Positions 1 to 13,100 of a DNA stretch of 64,000 nucleotides are shown one piece after another (the stretch's first letter is position 1; the number at the start of each line of letters is the position of its first letter). The notes beneath the pieces were generated by a model that was not told the origin of the DNA, did no database searches, and saw only the letters and a program-made list of their open reading frames with translations. The translations under genes were made by a program, and so were the position numbers. This DNA comes from Drosophila miranda (lineage: Eukaryota > Arthropoda > Insecta > Diptera > Drosophilidae), in assembly GCF_003369915.1 (NCBI RefSeq), contig NC_046675.1:3224001-3288000 (forward strand), written 5' to 3'.

Positions 1-974
1 TTTTTCTTCTCCAGCTTTCATTCTTATCCAGGAGTCCCCAGGTAGGTTCAACGGGAGACCTCTCCTGGCACTGTATGTACTTGCTGGCCAGATGAGAGTC
101 CGGGCAGGACACACCAGCGGGTGTGTCCCCGTCTTCCTGCTTATACATTTATTTAAATATTTATTTAATACACGCCGCACGCACGCTCAGGCAAACAGTC
201 GAGCCATGAGATTGGTCAGGAAGTTGTACAGGACAGGACAAGACGGGACAGGCACAGGTCGTGCCCTGCCTCAAACTTTATTTAATAATTTGTGCAAATA
301 TTTAAACTGCCAACAGGCTTCAAGTGAGACCGAAAAAGGGACATTGTACTACACATATATTAGATATAAAATATACGAATATTATAAACGTCTTTATATC
401 TATGGCCAGTGAACCCTCTATTCGAAAATGAAACTGGGAACAAGTAAATGTATCTGCATACTGGCTACGTATCGGTGTACTGCATTATCTTTAATATTGA
501 TTTAATTTATAGAATACAAGGATTACAAGTTGTTTACAGGGGCTGTTTAAGGTGCTTAAGCGGGAAACCACAATGATGAGCATATGAATAGGAAACGTTA
601 TCGTATGAATGACTTTTAATATGCCTGGAACGCCTGACCTGACTTTCATGAGCCCTTAAAGGCCACTATTGCTGCCACTCTTGGTTTTAAATTGCAACAT
701 CATAATTGGACCCCAATCAATGCAGCAATGTATCTTTTATTCATTCTCTGTGCGGCCATTTGCAAGAAATAATTTACGCCACTGTACCACTTTGCGGCAC
801 TCTTTTTTTGCCCCACATTAAAAGCCAACAAAAAGATTAATTCAATTAATTGTTGGGCACTGCCACTGCCACTGCTGATGCTTCTGCTACCGCTGTTTCT
901 GCTACTGTTTCTGCAGTGGCTGTCCATTCATTAAAAAAGGCTTTAGGTTGAGGCTTTTATCAGTTTTTATTGCC

Positions 975-998
975 CACACACACACACACACACACACA
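975..998. repeat. CA dinucleotide microsatellite
   Basis: Twelve uninterrupted CA units, followed by GA-rich sequence. Confidence 0.95.
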
Positions 999-3918
999 GA
1001 GACAGAGGATGGCCCAAAAGAGCACTCCTTTCTCCCCACTATCCCCCGATATATTTCATAATTTTATTTCGAAATATATGTATGTGTATATGCAATGTTT
1101 TCCCTGTAATTTGGGGATTTTTTCCCCCGTGTTTTTTGCGCGTACTCGTACGAATATCAAATGCATTTGGCGTATAATTTTTTCCCATACTCCTCTGTCG
1201 GACCACTGAAAAGAAAGTAATTTTCCTAATTGGCCCAATTTGCCAGTCATTATTAGGGGATTGTATTGGTATGTAAAATATTAATTGGAAACTGGTCGGC
1301 GAATCAGATGCTGAACCGAATAGTGCTTTCCCATAATTACCGCTCGGCAGGAATACAAATGGAAATCTCAATTTTTATTGCAATTTCTCATAGCTATTTG
1401 TGTTTGCTCTCCAAACCAAATGCTATGCATTTTGGATAACAATAAATACTGCCTTAATACTATTATTTAGGGCCAAAGAAAATAGCCAAAAATTGAATAA
1501 AATGAATGGAAGGTTGCATTTGAGCTTGTGGCTGGGTAAACCTTTTGTGTCTTTTTTTTGTCCAACATTTTGCATGCAGTCGCCACTCAACCTGGCCAAT
1601 TTCGTTGCAGAGCCAAAGTAAACGAACCAATGGCCAAAAACCAATACAAACGTATTGCTATATATTTTTGTGTGTGTGTGTGGGCCTCACTTTTAATTAA
1701 AAATTCTCTCGCATGTTCTTTTGCACGCTTCCGCTTGGATTTCTGTTTGCTTCCCTCTGACGGATTGTTTATATAAATTTAATGAAATTCTTAGGGGCAA
1801 GTAAATAGTAAGACGAATAAATTGTGCCATGCAACAAACGATGCCTCATCGTTTCGGCCACATTCAGTGACAGGAGCTCCGAGAGCGGCATCATCACAGG
1901 GCTGCCGTCTTGAATGGTCTTTCCGCCACAGGAGCTGCGGTTGCTTTGCACAAATTGCCCATCAAATGGCTGGCCACATGCCGTTTCCCTGTGTCCCTGT
2001 GTCCCTATGAAAAATGTGTAAATTTTTACTCAAATATTTGCTTTCAATTTTGCCACACAGCCCGACCCAACTGGGTTTTCGGGGGCAGGACTCCCTTTGA
2101 GCTGCTGTTGCTGCTGCTGCTTCTGATGCTGGAGCCGACAGCTTCATGTGCATAGACCACAAAACAGCTCAGTGGTTTCGAATAACTGCCAGAGACAGGC
2201 AGCATGTGGCACACACGCCCATGCCCACGCCCACGCACACACACAGTGGAATATCTGAGTTGAGGCTGAGGTGAGGTGAGAGCTGAACTATGTGGCACTT
2301 GCCACCGCTCCGAAACCCGCTCGATGGCATGGCATATTGTTACAGCAAACAATGCCCGCCTCACACATGAGTTATGACTGGATCACATTCGGTGCCGCCT
2401 GCCGCCTGCCGCCTGCCTGCCGCCTGCCTTGCCTTTTGGTCTGGTCTATTAGAAGTGGCCCCGTTTCCGAGCAGGGTGACCCCTTTGCCAAAGCAAATCC
2501 TTTGTCTGACATATGCCTGAATAGAAAGATGAGAGCTAGAGCAGGAGCAAAGGCTCCGGCCGCCTGCAGCCTGCCGCCTGCAGCCTGTCAGGCCCCGATG
2601 ATGAGTAGGAAATGTTGGATCAAACTATTGATTTTGCCCCCTGCGTGGTGGGGCACACTACGCAGACGGCATTCATATTTCATGCCATTGACATAGATAC
2701 TCTCGCCACACAAATGTATGCATAAAAGGGAAATTTCCGTGAAAGCAAAGTTGAAAAGAAAATTCGTGCACATAGGAAAAAATGTCAAAAGCCATTGTTA
2801 ATGTCAGCGCACTGGGACCCGGACCCGGACCCGGACTCGTGATTTGCTTATAGATTGATTTTTACACTCAGACAAACACACACAGCCACAGACACGACAC
2901 TTTTGGGGGCACGGATGAGGGCGTGGCTGTTTGGAAAATGGATTTTAATTCAATTACAATCGCCTGTGGGTGTGGAAATTTATCGCTCCATTGCCAGAAA
3001 ATGTTCCACAATTTGTATGCGCAAGTATTTGCCGAAAATGAGTTTTCCGTTCAACAAAGCCTCATCAAAGGATATAGGAAAAAACTTTCACTTGTGCCAC
3101 TTGGTGGCACCCAAAAAAAGTGTCAAGCGACGAGCATGAAATTAAACTTTTTTTGAAAACGAAAACAATTGATAAAAAAGATGAGCATCAACAACAAGCC
3201 AAATATTTTGAAAACATGGCTTTTGGGTCATGGCTTATAAAAAGATTTTCAAGTAGGGGCAGGGGAGAATCTGTCACAAAAGTTGGTCTTTAAATAAAGT
3301 TCTGTTGTTGATGATAACCTAACATAAGGTGCTTGGAATCTGGAATCTTGTGATTCTCGGATCTTCCGTAGCATCAGTAGTTCTAAGGCACGTTCTCCAC
3401 TGATTTTTCTCTGATTTCTGTATGTATTTGTCGATATCCTCAGGCTTCACACTCCCCCGAAAAATTTCAGTCAAACATTTTCACAACGGAAATCGATGTT
3501 TGAAAGTTGCCAACAACTTCCTATCGCTGTTTGGAAACATGGTAACCCTTTCCACCTTTTTGGAGAGGTTCTCGGAAGGGAAGCCAATCAGGCCTTGACA
3601 CAGACTCGACTTTGACTTCATTTTCATGCCTCTCCCACTGCCACACCTGCCGCAGGCACTACACGCTTTCCCTTTTCCCTTCTCCCGCCCCTGGCTAAGG
3701 CTCGAGTTGCTCTTTCCTTGAGGAAGTGTTCGCGTGTGGCTCCACAATTTGGGTTAGGGTCAAAGCGATAACACTGAACAAGTCAGAGGATACGACGACG
3801 GCACGCGTCAAAGGGTAAAGGCCGTAAAGCTGTCGTTGCGGCCCATTCAGGCAGAAGTATGCCAGCGCCAGCGAAAAAAAAACCAGCAGCAGCAGCAGAA
3901 ACAACAAAAACATGGCCA

Positions 3919-3940
3919 GGGCCCGGGCCCGGGCCCGGGC
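3919..3940. repeat. GGGCCC tandem palindrome
   Basis: Three and a half uninterrupted units of the self-complementary hexamer GGGCCC in AT-balanced intronic DNA. Confidence 0.9.
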
Positions 3941-4173
3941 ACCAGCAAGACTGCGTGCTAAAAATTGTACCACTGTAAATTTATTGCGGAATTTTTATAC
4001 ACGATAAAACAATTTGTTATTAGCATGGCCACCAGGCAAATCTGCGATAGGAGACGGCACCCGGTTTTGATGTCAAAGGTGACCCTCAACCCTTTTGTTC
4101 GACGAGAATTTGCTTAATGAAATGTGAAATCCCATTGAAAAGGCGGCCCAAAGTTAAATGCTCGACTACTCAC

Positions 4174-7100
4174 TCCAATTCCTCATCATCGTCCTGCTGA
4201 ATGGCGGTTGGTGCTCCTCCTGCTGGTGGAATCTGCTGCTGTTGCTGCTGTTGTTGCTGCTGCTGCTGCTGTTGCTGTTGCTGCTTATCGCCGCCGGCAA
4301 TGTTGTTTTCGTAGAAGACATCATCCTCCTTGGACTCGTCGTCGTCGCCCAGGCTCAGGCTCTTGTCCTCGTCGTCGCTCTCTTCGTTGGCCTGGACATT
4401 GGTTGGGGCATTGTTGCTGGTGCTGCTATCGTTGCTGTTGTCCTCATCATCATTGGTAAGGTCCTCGGCGTCCTGGCTGTCCTGGTTATCCTGCTGATTG
4501 ACGCGCCGCTTGGCCTCCTCCTCCAAGTACTTGGCCTTGGTGATTATCTCATCCCTGGAGAAGGTTGGATTGAGGTTTGGGTTTGGGGTTAGCTTCGGTG
4601 TAAGTTTCAGTTTCCCTTTAATTAGGCCATCAAGCTTAACAACAGCCATAATGGCAGCCCCCTGCCCGATCCCACTTACCGGTTCTTGTGCAGCTCCTTC
4701 TTCGACACGCACACGGCGCTGTACTCGTCCTCCAGCAGGCAAATCTCACGCTTCTTGCAGTTCAGCGGTCGGCAAAGGTCACCTGCAGGCAGAGGAGTGT
4801 TTCAATTTAATTTATTAATTCACTCCGTGCCATCGCCGCAGAGAGGCCCCAAGCCCTGTAGCCGGCCATAACTGCGATAACACATTGCCGGCCATTTGTC
4901 CTTGGCTTTTCTGAAAACTTAATTGGCCGTAGCCACCCCCCAGGCGAAATCCAATGAAGTGTGCACCACCAGGACCTGGCTTACTTACTTGAGGGATCAT
5001 GGATCCAGCGCTTGTGTTCGCCCAAATTCTTGTTCTGCGTGTTTTTGTTAATCTGTGAATATGAAACAGGAGAGAAAGAGAGAGTGAGTGAGTGAAAGAG
5101 TGAGATAAGGGAGAGAGTAAAAACAACCATAAATTGCTTTTGAAATATTTGCTAGTTTAATTTTGTTATTTAAATGCATAAAAAATGCAAAACTCACATA
5201 AGCCAAACTGACGTCTGTCAGAAATTCGCACACATTCAGGGACTACACATCCATATATCAACCAAACAGAACCCATTCAGACGCAGTGAGGTGTATATCA
5301 TGCTCGCACACCCGGCGTATGCGTAATGGCAGTCCATATACCAGGACAAGGACCAGGACCAGCACCAGGAATCAGCCCGAGGACAATGTGTAGCATTTGC
5401 ATTGCCAGTGTCGGGGAAGGGGAGTGCGAATGAAAGTAGAAAGGCAAACATTGCTCTTTCACAGCAGTCACTGGGGGAGAGGGAGGGGGAAGGGGGAGCT
5501 GGAGTCATGCTCATATGTAGGTGTTTCTAATGATGATCAATAGTTTATCTGTTGTGGCAGCAAATGGAGCTGAAAGTGGGTCTAACAGATAGCTACTAGA
5601 GAGGGCTCTTTAGAGTTTCACTGCAGAAATTTCATATTTCTGATTACGAGGATGAGAGTATGGTCTGCTTCAAAATTTGTGAAGGGGTCTTGTGACTATC
5701 TATGAAATGTAGGTCAGTATTTTAAATAATTTTGATAATGAAGTTGCCAAGAATATTCCACTTCATTTTGCAGAAGGATATGTCATATACTCGCTTTATA
5801 TACATATATCGTATATAAGTATATATAGAACATACTCTGCGAGAACATATGCAAATCTGATTGTGAACAAAATATATGGCATACGCTTGCGTTGCTTAGT
5901 TATGCGACACTCTCTCTGCGGAGGAGATTTATTTTAATTTAATTCAATTCAATTCAGCACGCAGCTTAAGCACATACACTGCAGTACACATACATATGGA
6001 TATACGTATATATACACCCTGTCCCTGTCCGTGTCCCTGTCCCATACACAGTCCCCATACGCTGGTGGGTATTGTCAGGCCAACCGAAATGTTATTAAGT
6101 GCAATGGTGCGTATGCATAATATTTAACTTGTCTATACAATTTATGACACACTAACAGCAGCTGCAACAACAGCAACATCCGGCAACAGCCGCAAACAAC
6201 AACTCCGTCAGCTGCAACAATAAGCTGCTGCCACGCCCACAGTTCCCATAGTTAAAAAGGGGTGAAATATTGTGCAAAAAAATGGAAATAAGTAAAAATA
6301 TATATATAAATTTTCAGCCGTCAGCCACCCACATTGACTTGACAGTTTTGCAAATGGCGGAGCGCCTGAAAGACTGCATTGAAATTGTTATACTCTAACA
6401 GAGGGCATTGTGATTAGAAAGCATTTCCGACTAACGTTTAATCTATAATCTTTGGCAAAGTGAATCCTCTAAAATGCTCTTATCCCAGATCCTATTACTA
6501 TAATTATTTGCTGAAGTCGGAATTATCAAAATGTTTAAGGGTATATGCTCCATCGGTATCGGTAAATGGCGCCTTCTATTCCTGTGTCTCTTATTTTTAC
6601 TGCTGCTGCACTACCTACTATAGTGCTTCTGTTGCTTTTGCTGCTGCTGCTGATATTGCAATCGCTGATGTCAGTTGGCTTAATGAAAACGACAGGAACA
6701 GCAGAACAGTTGGAGCGGCAGCTGAAAGCTTCGAGCCCGGTTTGGGTTTGGGATTGGGGGTAGTGCGACAATACGGAACCTGGCAACAAATGGCAACTGC
6801 CTCTGCCTGTGGAACCCTCTCGCTGGCACCCAACCACAGGGCCACACGGACATACAACAGCTCAAGTGCGAAGTGGCAATTTCAGGGCACACAGCCAGGC
6901 GGGCAGCCAGGCAGCTAGGCAGGCCTCCAACTCCGCCTCCGGCCTGCAATGTCTGTAATGCAATAAACTCGTCCAGGACGTGGACGCAGGCAATTTGCAT
7001 GCGTTAAAACGCAATTTGTGCCCGTTTCCTGGCCGCGGTCACCGCCCCACACTCTGATCCATCCGGCTCCGAGCCAGCACTGGACCCACTGCATATCCCT

Positions 7101-10100
7101 TTGAGACTCTCCATCGGATCCAGGAGAGGCTCTGGTACCTCCTTTATCTTTAATGCTCTCCCTGCCGCCCCGCAGCCCACTGTGCGTGAGTGTGTCAGAG
7201 ATGCGTGTGTGGCTCTGTGGCTCTGCGGCTGGGGCCGTTGATTGGCTTGGTCGCGAATCTGAGTGGGATGCGTTTGTGGTGCTCCATTTTGTTGGCTTTA
7301 ATTGCGATGCGTTTGCTGCGGTGATGGTGGTGCTGCTGCTGGTGCTGGCAGTGGCTATGCGATTGACCTTATTGCGGTTTTAAGGTGGCACCCACGCGTG
7401 ATAAACTTGCACGCGGCTGTGCTGGGCTAATGGGTAAATGGAGCCCAGCCCGGTGACATGGCAAGTCCGTGGTGTGACTCGCTTACGTGTTTAAAATGTG
7501 CCCCATCATCGGGAGCAGTAAAATTGGGTCACAGCTGTCGCTGCCAATCGGTGGGGCTCGTGGGGTTCGTGGGGTCCGTGGGGACCATGGGGATGTCCCA
7601 CAACCGCCCAAAATGCAACAAAAGCGTGCGGACAATGCTGCAACTTGAGCCAGCACTTAGCTCCCGCTGCCACAGCCTCCAACTCAAACGCTGCCTTTGC
7701 TTCTGATTCCGCCTCTGCCTCTCCTCAATTCGCACTTTCTTGCAACTTCTTCTGCAGCTTGTTGGCCAAAGTTTGCCAGCCGTTTAACCTCTTTTGCCAG
7801 ATTTCTGACTGCTTAAGTGGCTGAGCTTATTAAAGCCCATTTAATTGGGGTTCTCTTGCGGCGCCTTCCGAGTGCCCCCCAGGTCTTCCAGCAAAACTTG
7901 ACCCTAATTCGGGTGCACTGGGGAGTAGTGCATGCACCCTCCAGGCACCCATCCCATCTCCCAGTCAGCCTCTGAGGGTTTCATTTTTCCTGCTCTGGGC
8001 AAATACTTTCCGCGGCTTGCTAGGCCAAAGATAAAAGCGGCCATTGTTGCTGGAGCCATTCTTGTTGCCGCTGTAACGTTGCAACGTTGCAGCTGCACCA
8101 TTGTGACACGCCCCATGCCACTGCTCTTCGCCTCCGCCGCCGCAGTGTGGCAATCTGTCAAGCTTTAAATTGAATTTACGACTTTGTTTTCGTTGCGGGT
8201 TTATTTCATTTTCCTTTGTTTTCGCCCGAGCTTTTCTTGCTCTGCAATTCTTAGCAATTTTCTTTATTGTTTTCTTTATTTTCCACAGTTTTGTGGTAGC
8301 TTGGCCATCCATCCACAGAGGGAGCGGGCGCGGGCGGGGGCGGTGGAGCTGTCAATTTTGGGTTGCATTATGTAAATGTAATTTGTAAGTCGGTTCAGTT
8401 GAATATCTAGAGAAATGGAAATCGATAGCACCCACTGAAGGCTTAAGCTCCTTATCTATGCGCACACAAAGCCTTTGTGCTCCATTTGGGTACCACTCGA
8501 GCATTAAATACAGTTTCCATACCCTGCTCTGCCAAATAACTCATTGCCACATGCAATCAGCGGAGTCCAGGGGGAAGGGGCAGAAGGGAAAGGGAAAAGG
8601 GGAAAAAGAAAATAGAAAAGAATTCGCATTAAATCGACAGTTTCCTGTTCTGTTCCCCCCAGAAATGTTCCATCTCCTGCATAATGCCCGTACTTTTGTG
8701 GTAGTATAAATTTTGGGGGAAATGAAATTGGGCGTTGTTCGCTCGTTCGGTTTCGAAATTGCTGTAAAGCTGTAAATTATTCAGCGGACATCAAATGACT
8801 GGCAATAATGCGGTTGCACACTGCCACCTCCTCCGTTCCCGTGCCCCATCCCGTTTCCTGCTGTGCAATCAAATCAAATATGAGCGCCGGGCTGCCACAA
8901 ACGACGCGGCGTTGCAACCGTCCGAGTTGTTGCCGGCCAGGTCAGCGGTATGATGATGATTGTTGCAAGAGCATTATTATTTTTCGGCAATTAGAGCGAA
9001 AGAGATCGATGGAACGGGTATCTACTGGCATTGATATGCTAAATGCGACCGACCCGGCTCTTCTGTGGCCAGTGGAATGACCAACTGACTCTGGATGCGC
9101 CTCCTGAATTATGCACTCCACTTGAAAAATGCATTAGCCGTGGCAGATGGGTTGGCATTTATGTACAGATACCCCGTCCATACGATATGCATACGATATG
9201 TCCTGTCCCCAATCCACAATTCACAATCCACAAGCCGCCGAGGTTATCATCTATTCTATGCTGAGCCACGAGGCAGGCACAAGGGGCAGGGGACAGGGGG
9301 CAGGGGACACATAAATTGCACATTTTCGTGCACACAAAATGGTAAATCAATTTCTATTACTATCACGGGCCACGCCAGACAGCACCAGCAGCAGCGCCAT
9401 CGCCATCGCCATCGGCAAATGGATAGCTCTAAGCCGGTTGTCCGGGCCCCGGCCTGGCACATTTCCGGGCCCCAGCAGGAAGCCCCAGCATGAGGCCAGG
9501 ACCGGGATGTCCTGGGACAGGGCGCAGCGTGCAAATCCATCAATATAACTTACATTTGACTTGGGGATTGGGAACTGGGATTGGGCTTTCGTTTTGGCTT
9601 CCTGCTGATGCTAAACTTTTCGAGTGTCCAAAGCCAAGTGGCAAACGAGAAGAGGACATTCGGGCAGGAAATTGCAGTCTTCAAGCCGCTCCAAGGTGCC
9701 GGGATAAATGGCAAATGTGTCAGAAGATGTCAATGCAAACATGGCTCGAAAGCCTCCATCCCCATCGCCATTCCCATTCCCATCCTGACACGACGCCTGT
9801 CTGATGGAAAAGTTAATTGCTCCCATTCCGCGCCACCTGGCTCTATTAGTTATGGCCGCAGTTGGAGACTCATTAAAAGAGCTGTCGGGGACGCTGTCAC
9901 ATGCATAAATTACACAATAATCTCATTTTAATGGTTAATTAAATTACCATAACGTTCGGCTGTCAAATCTGATGGTTGACATTGCCGATTCGTGTGGAGT
10001 GTGCAGCCTGTGGCTTGGTGGCACGGTGGCACCGTGAAATGGTGGCTGGATTGGTGGTGCTGCCGCTGGTGGCGAGTGATTCGTTAAAATGGAAAATTGC

Positions 10101-13100
10101 AAAATTACCGGACAAATATTTGTGTCAGAGGCAGTAAAAAAAATACATTATATGACTCCTACATTAAATAAAACATGGCGTGTCCGTGCCCCGGCCCCCC
10201 CGGACAATAAACAAGCAACACGGCAATGGCCGCCCCCCCATGGAACGTGCCCCGTGTGTTCAGAGTGTTCAGTGCACCATGCTTCGTGCCACGTATCGTC
10301 CCGTTTGGCCCCGTTTGGCCTCCACCTCAGCCCAGGCCTAGTTGCCTAGTGTGGGCGTGTCACTGGGGCGTTATGTTTATGCATCATAAATGCATTTTGC
10401 GGTGGCTGCATCTAAGAGGCAGAGAGGTCGAAGGGTAACCGCATTGCAGTCATAAAACATTTGCAACACCAGCGACTACAAAACGGAGAAAATTGCAACA
10501 AATTGCAACTATAGCATCAGGAAAAACGAGAACAACTGCCGCAGCAGCAACAGCAGGAGGGACAACAAAGGCCACTGAAATGTGCTTACCTATGTGGAAG
10601 AGATACACGGAATCCGCCAGATACATTGTTGCACTTCGCATTTATTAGCCTGTGCGGAAGAGAGAACAGGCGCCACAGAGAGAGAGAGAGAGAGAGAGAG
10701 AGATACTCTAAAAAGCCGCATCCAGGGCGAATCCGAATCCCCAGAGAAAAGTGTTGTGGGTAGTAGTTACCATCCGATTGTGGCGATTTTTTATGTGTGT
10801 TTGCATTTGGCCACCGGAAATACAGAAACACAGACTATCTCTATGTCTGTGTCTGTGTCTCCCTTCCTGTGTGGTATCTGTGTCTGGGTGTGTGTGTGTG
10901 AGTGTGTGCGGGAGGCAGAGATTGGAACAAGTTTATTACAAATCTGGACACATAAACACTGTGGCAGGTGGCAAGATGTAGCCGGGATAAAGGTGGAAAG
11001 CTCTTCGCCAGTCAGATGCAAAGGGGATTCAGATTCAGATGCTGTCTGGCTAAGGCTGGCTGGGGCTTGGGCGGATGTGAAGCCAACCACCAGACTGCAT
11101 GTATTACTGAAAATCGATTATAAGGACTACAGCTGAATGCTTTGCGCTCGGGTCATTAATCAGTCAAGCATTACTTGGCCAGAAATAGGAACTGGCTGTC
11201 GCTGTAGCTGTCGTTGTCTGTGCTATTGTTCGTGCCACTCCCACTGCCCTTGTAATGGCTAATGGCGGGGCATTTAAAAGCTTTCAGCTCCGCATCCACA
11301 TGCAATGAGCAATGTGGCACGGCCACGCCACACAAGCCACAGATACAGCACTGAGTGGAGCGTTAAATGCTCACTCGCCCAAATCCTTAATAATCGGGCC
11401 ACACCCATTCATTCGGACAGCAGGCAGCGGGCAGCGGGCAGCAGTGCCCCGAATGGGGTAGCGTGCTGTGCATTCTCACCGATTGAATAGTTCAATCAAT
11501 TAGTTAATTGCAGCTCTGGTCAAACGGAGTGCACTGCACAAATCGGGGCACTTACCAGCGGTCATTAGGAGCAGGGCGGGGCCCGGCGAGGCGAGCTCAG
11601 AGCGGATGTCTGGCGAAGAGATTGCCAGGAAGGAGCTGGCCAGTTGTCGAGTTTGTCCAGTTTGCCAGGAAACCAGATAGCTGGAAATGAGACTGGCACT
11701 AGTCAGCAGAGAATTGCCATTCGAATTGCTACGATCCTCATGGCTGACTCCTGATGGCTGCCACACGTGTGGCTGGTTCGCCCTCTCTTTTAGAGGGACA
11801 ATTAAAAACACTTTAGCTTTGGCAGGATGTTACAAACATAGACTCACTCTCCACAGACTGTCGCAGACAACATCAAGGGAAAGTGCAAAAGTGAGTGGAG
11901 GACGGAAACTGTATCCACCCAGCACCCACCCCCCCCACCCCACAATAAAAGCAGGCAAAAAATTGTCGCGCCAAACACACAAAACTCAAATGAAGTAGCG
12001 GAAAAGAAGTTTTTCCGAGTTACATCAGGAACCGCCAGGCAGCAGTGCTACGGCCGTGCCAGAGCAAACAAAAACTTTGCAAATTGCAACTCATCGTTCA
12101 CACAAGCAAGGGGGAATGGGTAGAATGGTGGGAACGGGGCGAAGGGGGGGTAGGTTGGGGGCAGACTGGGGCGGGTGCTTTTTCGCTGTTAATAGAAAAT
12201 AAAAGCAAAGCGAAAATCATGTTTTATTTTCTGTGCTCTCTCTCACTCGCTGGTCTCTCCTTTCATTACAAGCCATTCAGACGCCACACCCGCACCCGCA
12301 CCCACACCGACTGTCGCCCATCGCCCATCGCCTGCTCCCTGTCAGATATTACAACCCTGCAAATATGGCGGCGGCTGCACCCGGAAGTCGGCTGTTGCTT
12401 GACTCTCTCCCTCTGTTCTTTCCTTCTGCTCTCTCTCTCTCTCTCTCTCTGGCTGTCGATGCTAACTGATGAGAAATGGCAGGCAATAATGCCTTTAGCT
12501 ATGCTCCATCTGCATTTATCATAACTTTTGTGTTTTATTTGCTTTGATGGCGTTGCGTAGCCCCCAGGCTGTTTGTTTGTGTTCCGGATCTGGTAAGGCT
12601 CCATCTCCAGCTACTGCTCCTCGTTTAATCTCTGTGGCTCTGTAATTGCCAAGTGAGATGGTTCCATTCTTACTGTTTGCCCTCTTTATGTGTCATGTCG
12701 CGCATTGGTTTCGCATTCAAGGAAGTTCTACAGCTTGTTGCTGTCGTTTAAGATTCTGTTAAATGACACGTTTTCCACCAAAGGCCATATTACTGTCTGT
12801 ATGTGTTGTGTCATTCGGAATGGGTTCCCTCTTTCATTCATTTTATAATAATGTAGGTTGCCTTTGTCATATAAAGCTTCCACCGAGGGGTGCACCCACT
12901 CAAAATCATGACATACTTTCGCATAAACTATGGGTTCTGAGTGGAAATATTTTGTATTTCCATGAAAGCGGCAGTTGTGGAATTATTTACCTAGTTTTGT
13001 CAGGCTCTAGCTGGGGCTCTTCACAAACCAATAACCAATTTCGAATGTCATTTAATTTGGTCTGTCAAAGATAGTTTTGCCATGCACACATATGAATTGC

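Larger units (their letters stand above)
1..4173. other. non-coding stretch left of Cow exon 4
   Basis: No coding exon can be supported here. It is presumably a further Cow intron. It contains a CA microsatellite near 975, GC-rich tandem repeats (CTGCCGC type near 2395-2430, GACCCG type near 2815-2835) and a GGGCCC repeat near 3919. Open frames on both strands are short and lack recognisable domains. Confidence 0.5.

Noticed and set aside
1..136. Minus-strand exon-like frame at the left edge with two cysteines (CPDSHLASKYIQC) after an AG
   Set aside because: It could be a further Cow exon, but the acceptor lacks a pyrimidine tract, the frame with cysteines does not match the phase left by exon 4, and no testican motif is recognisable.
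4158..4592. Leu-rich plus-strand frame of 144 codons
   Set aside because: Antisense of the Cow polyglutamine/acidic exon (CTG repeats read as Leu).
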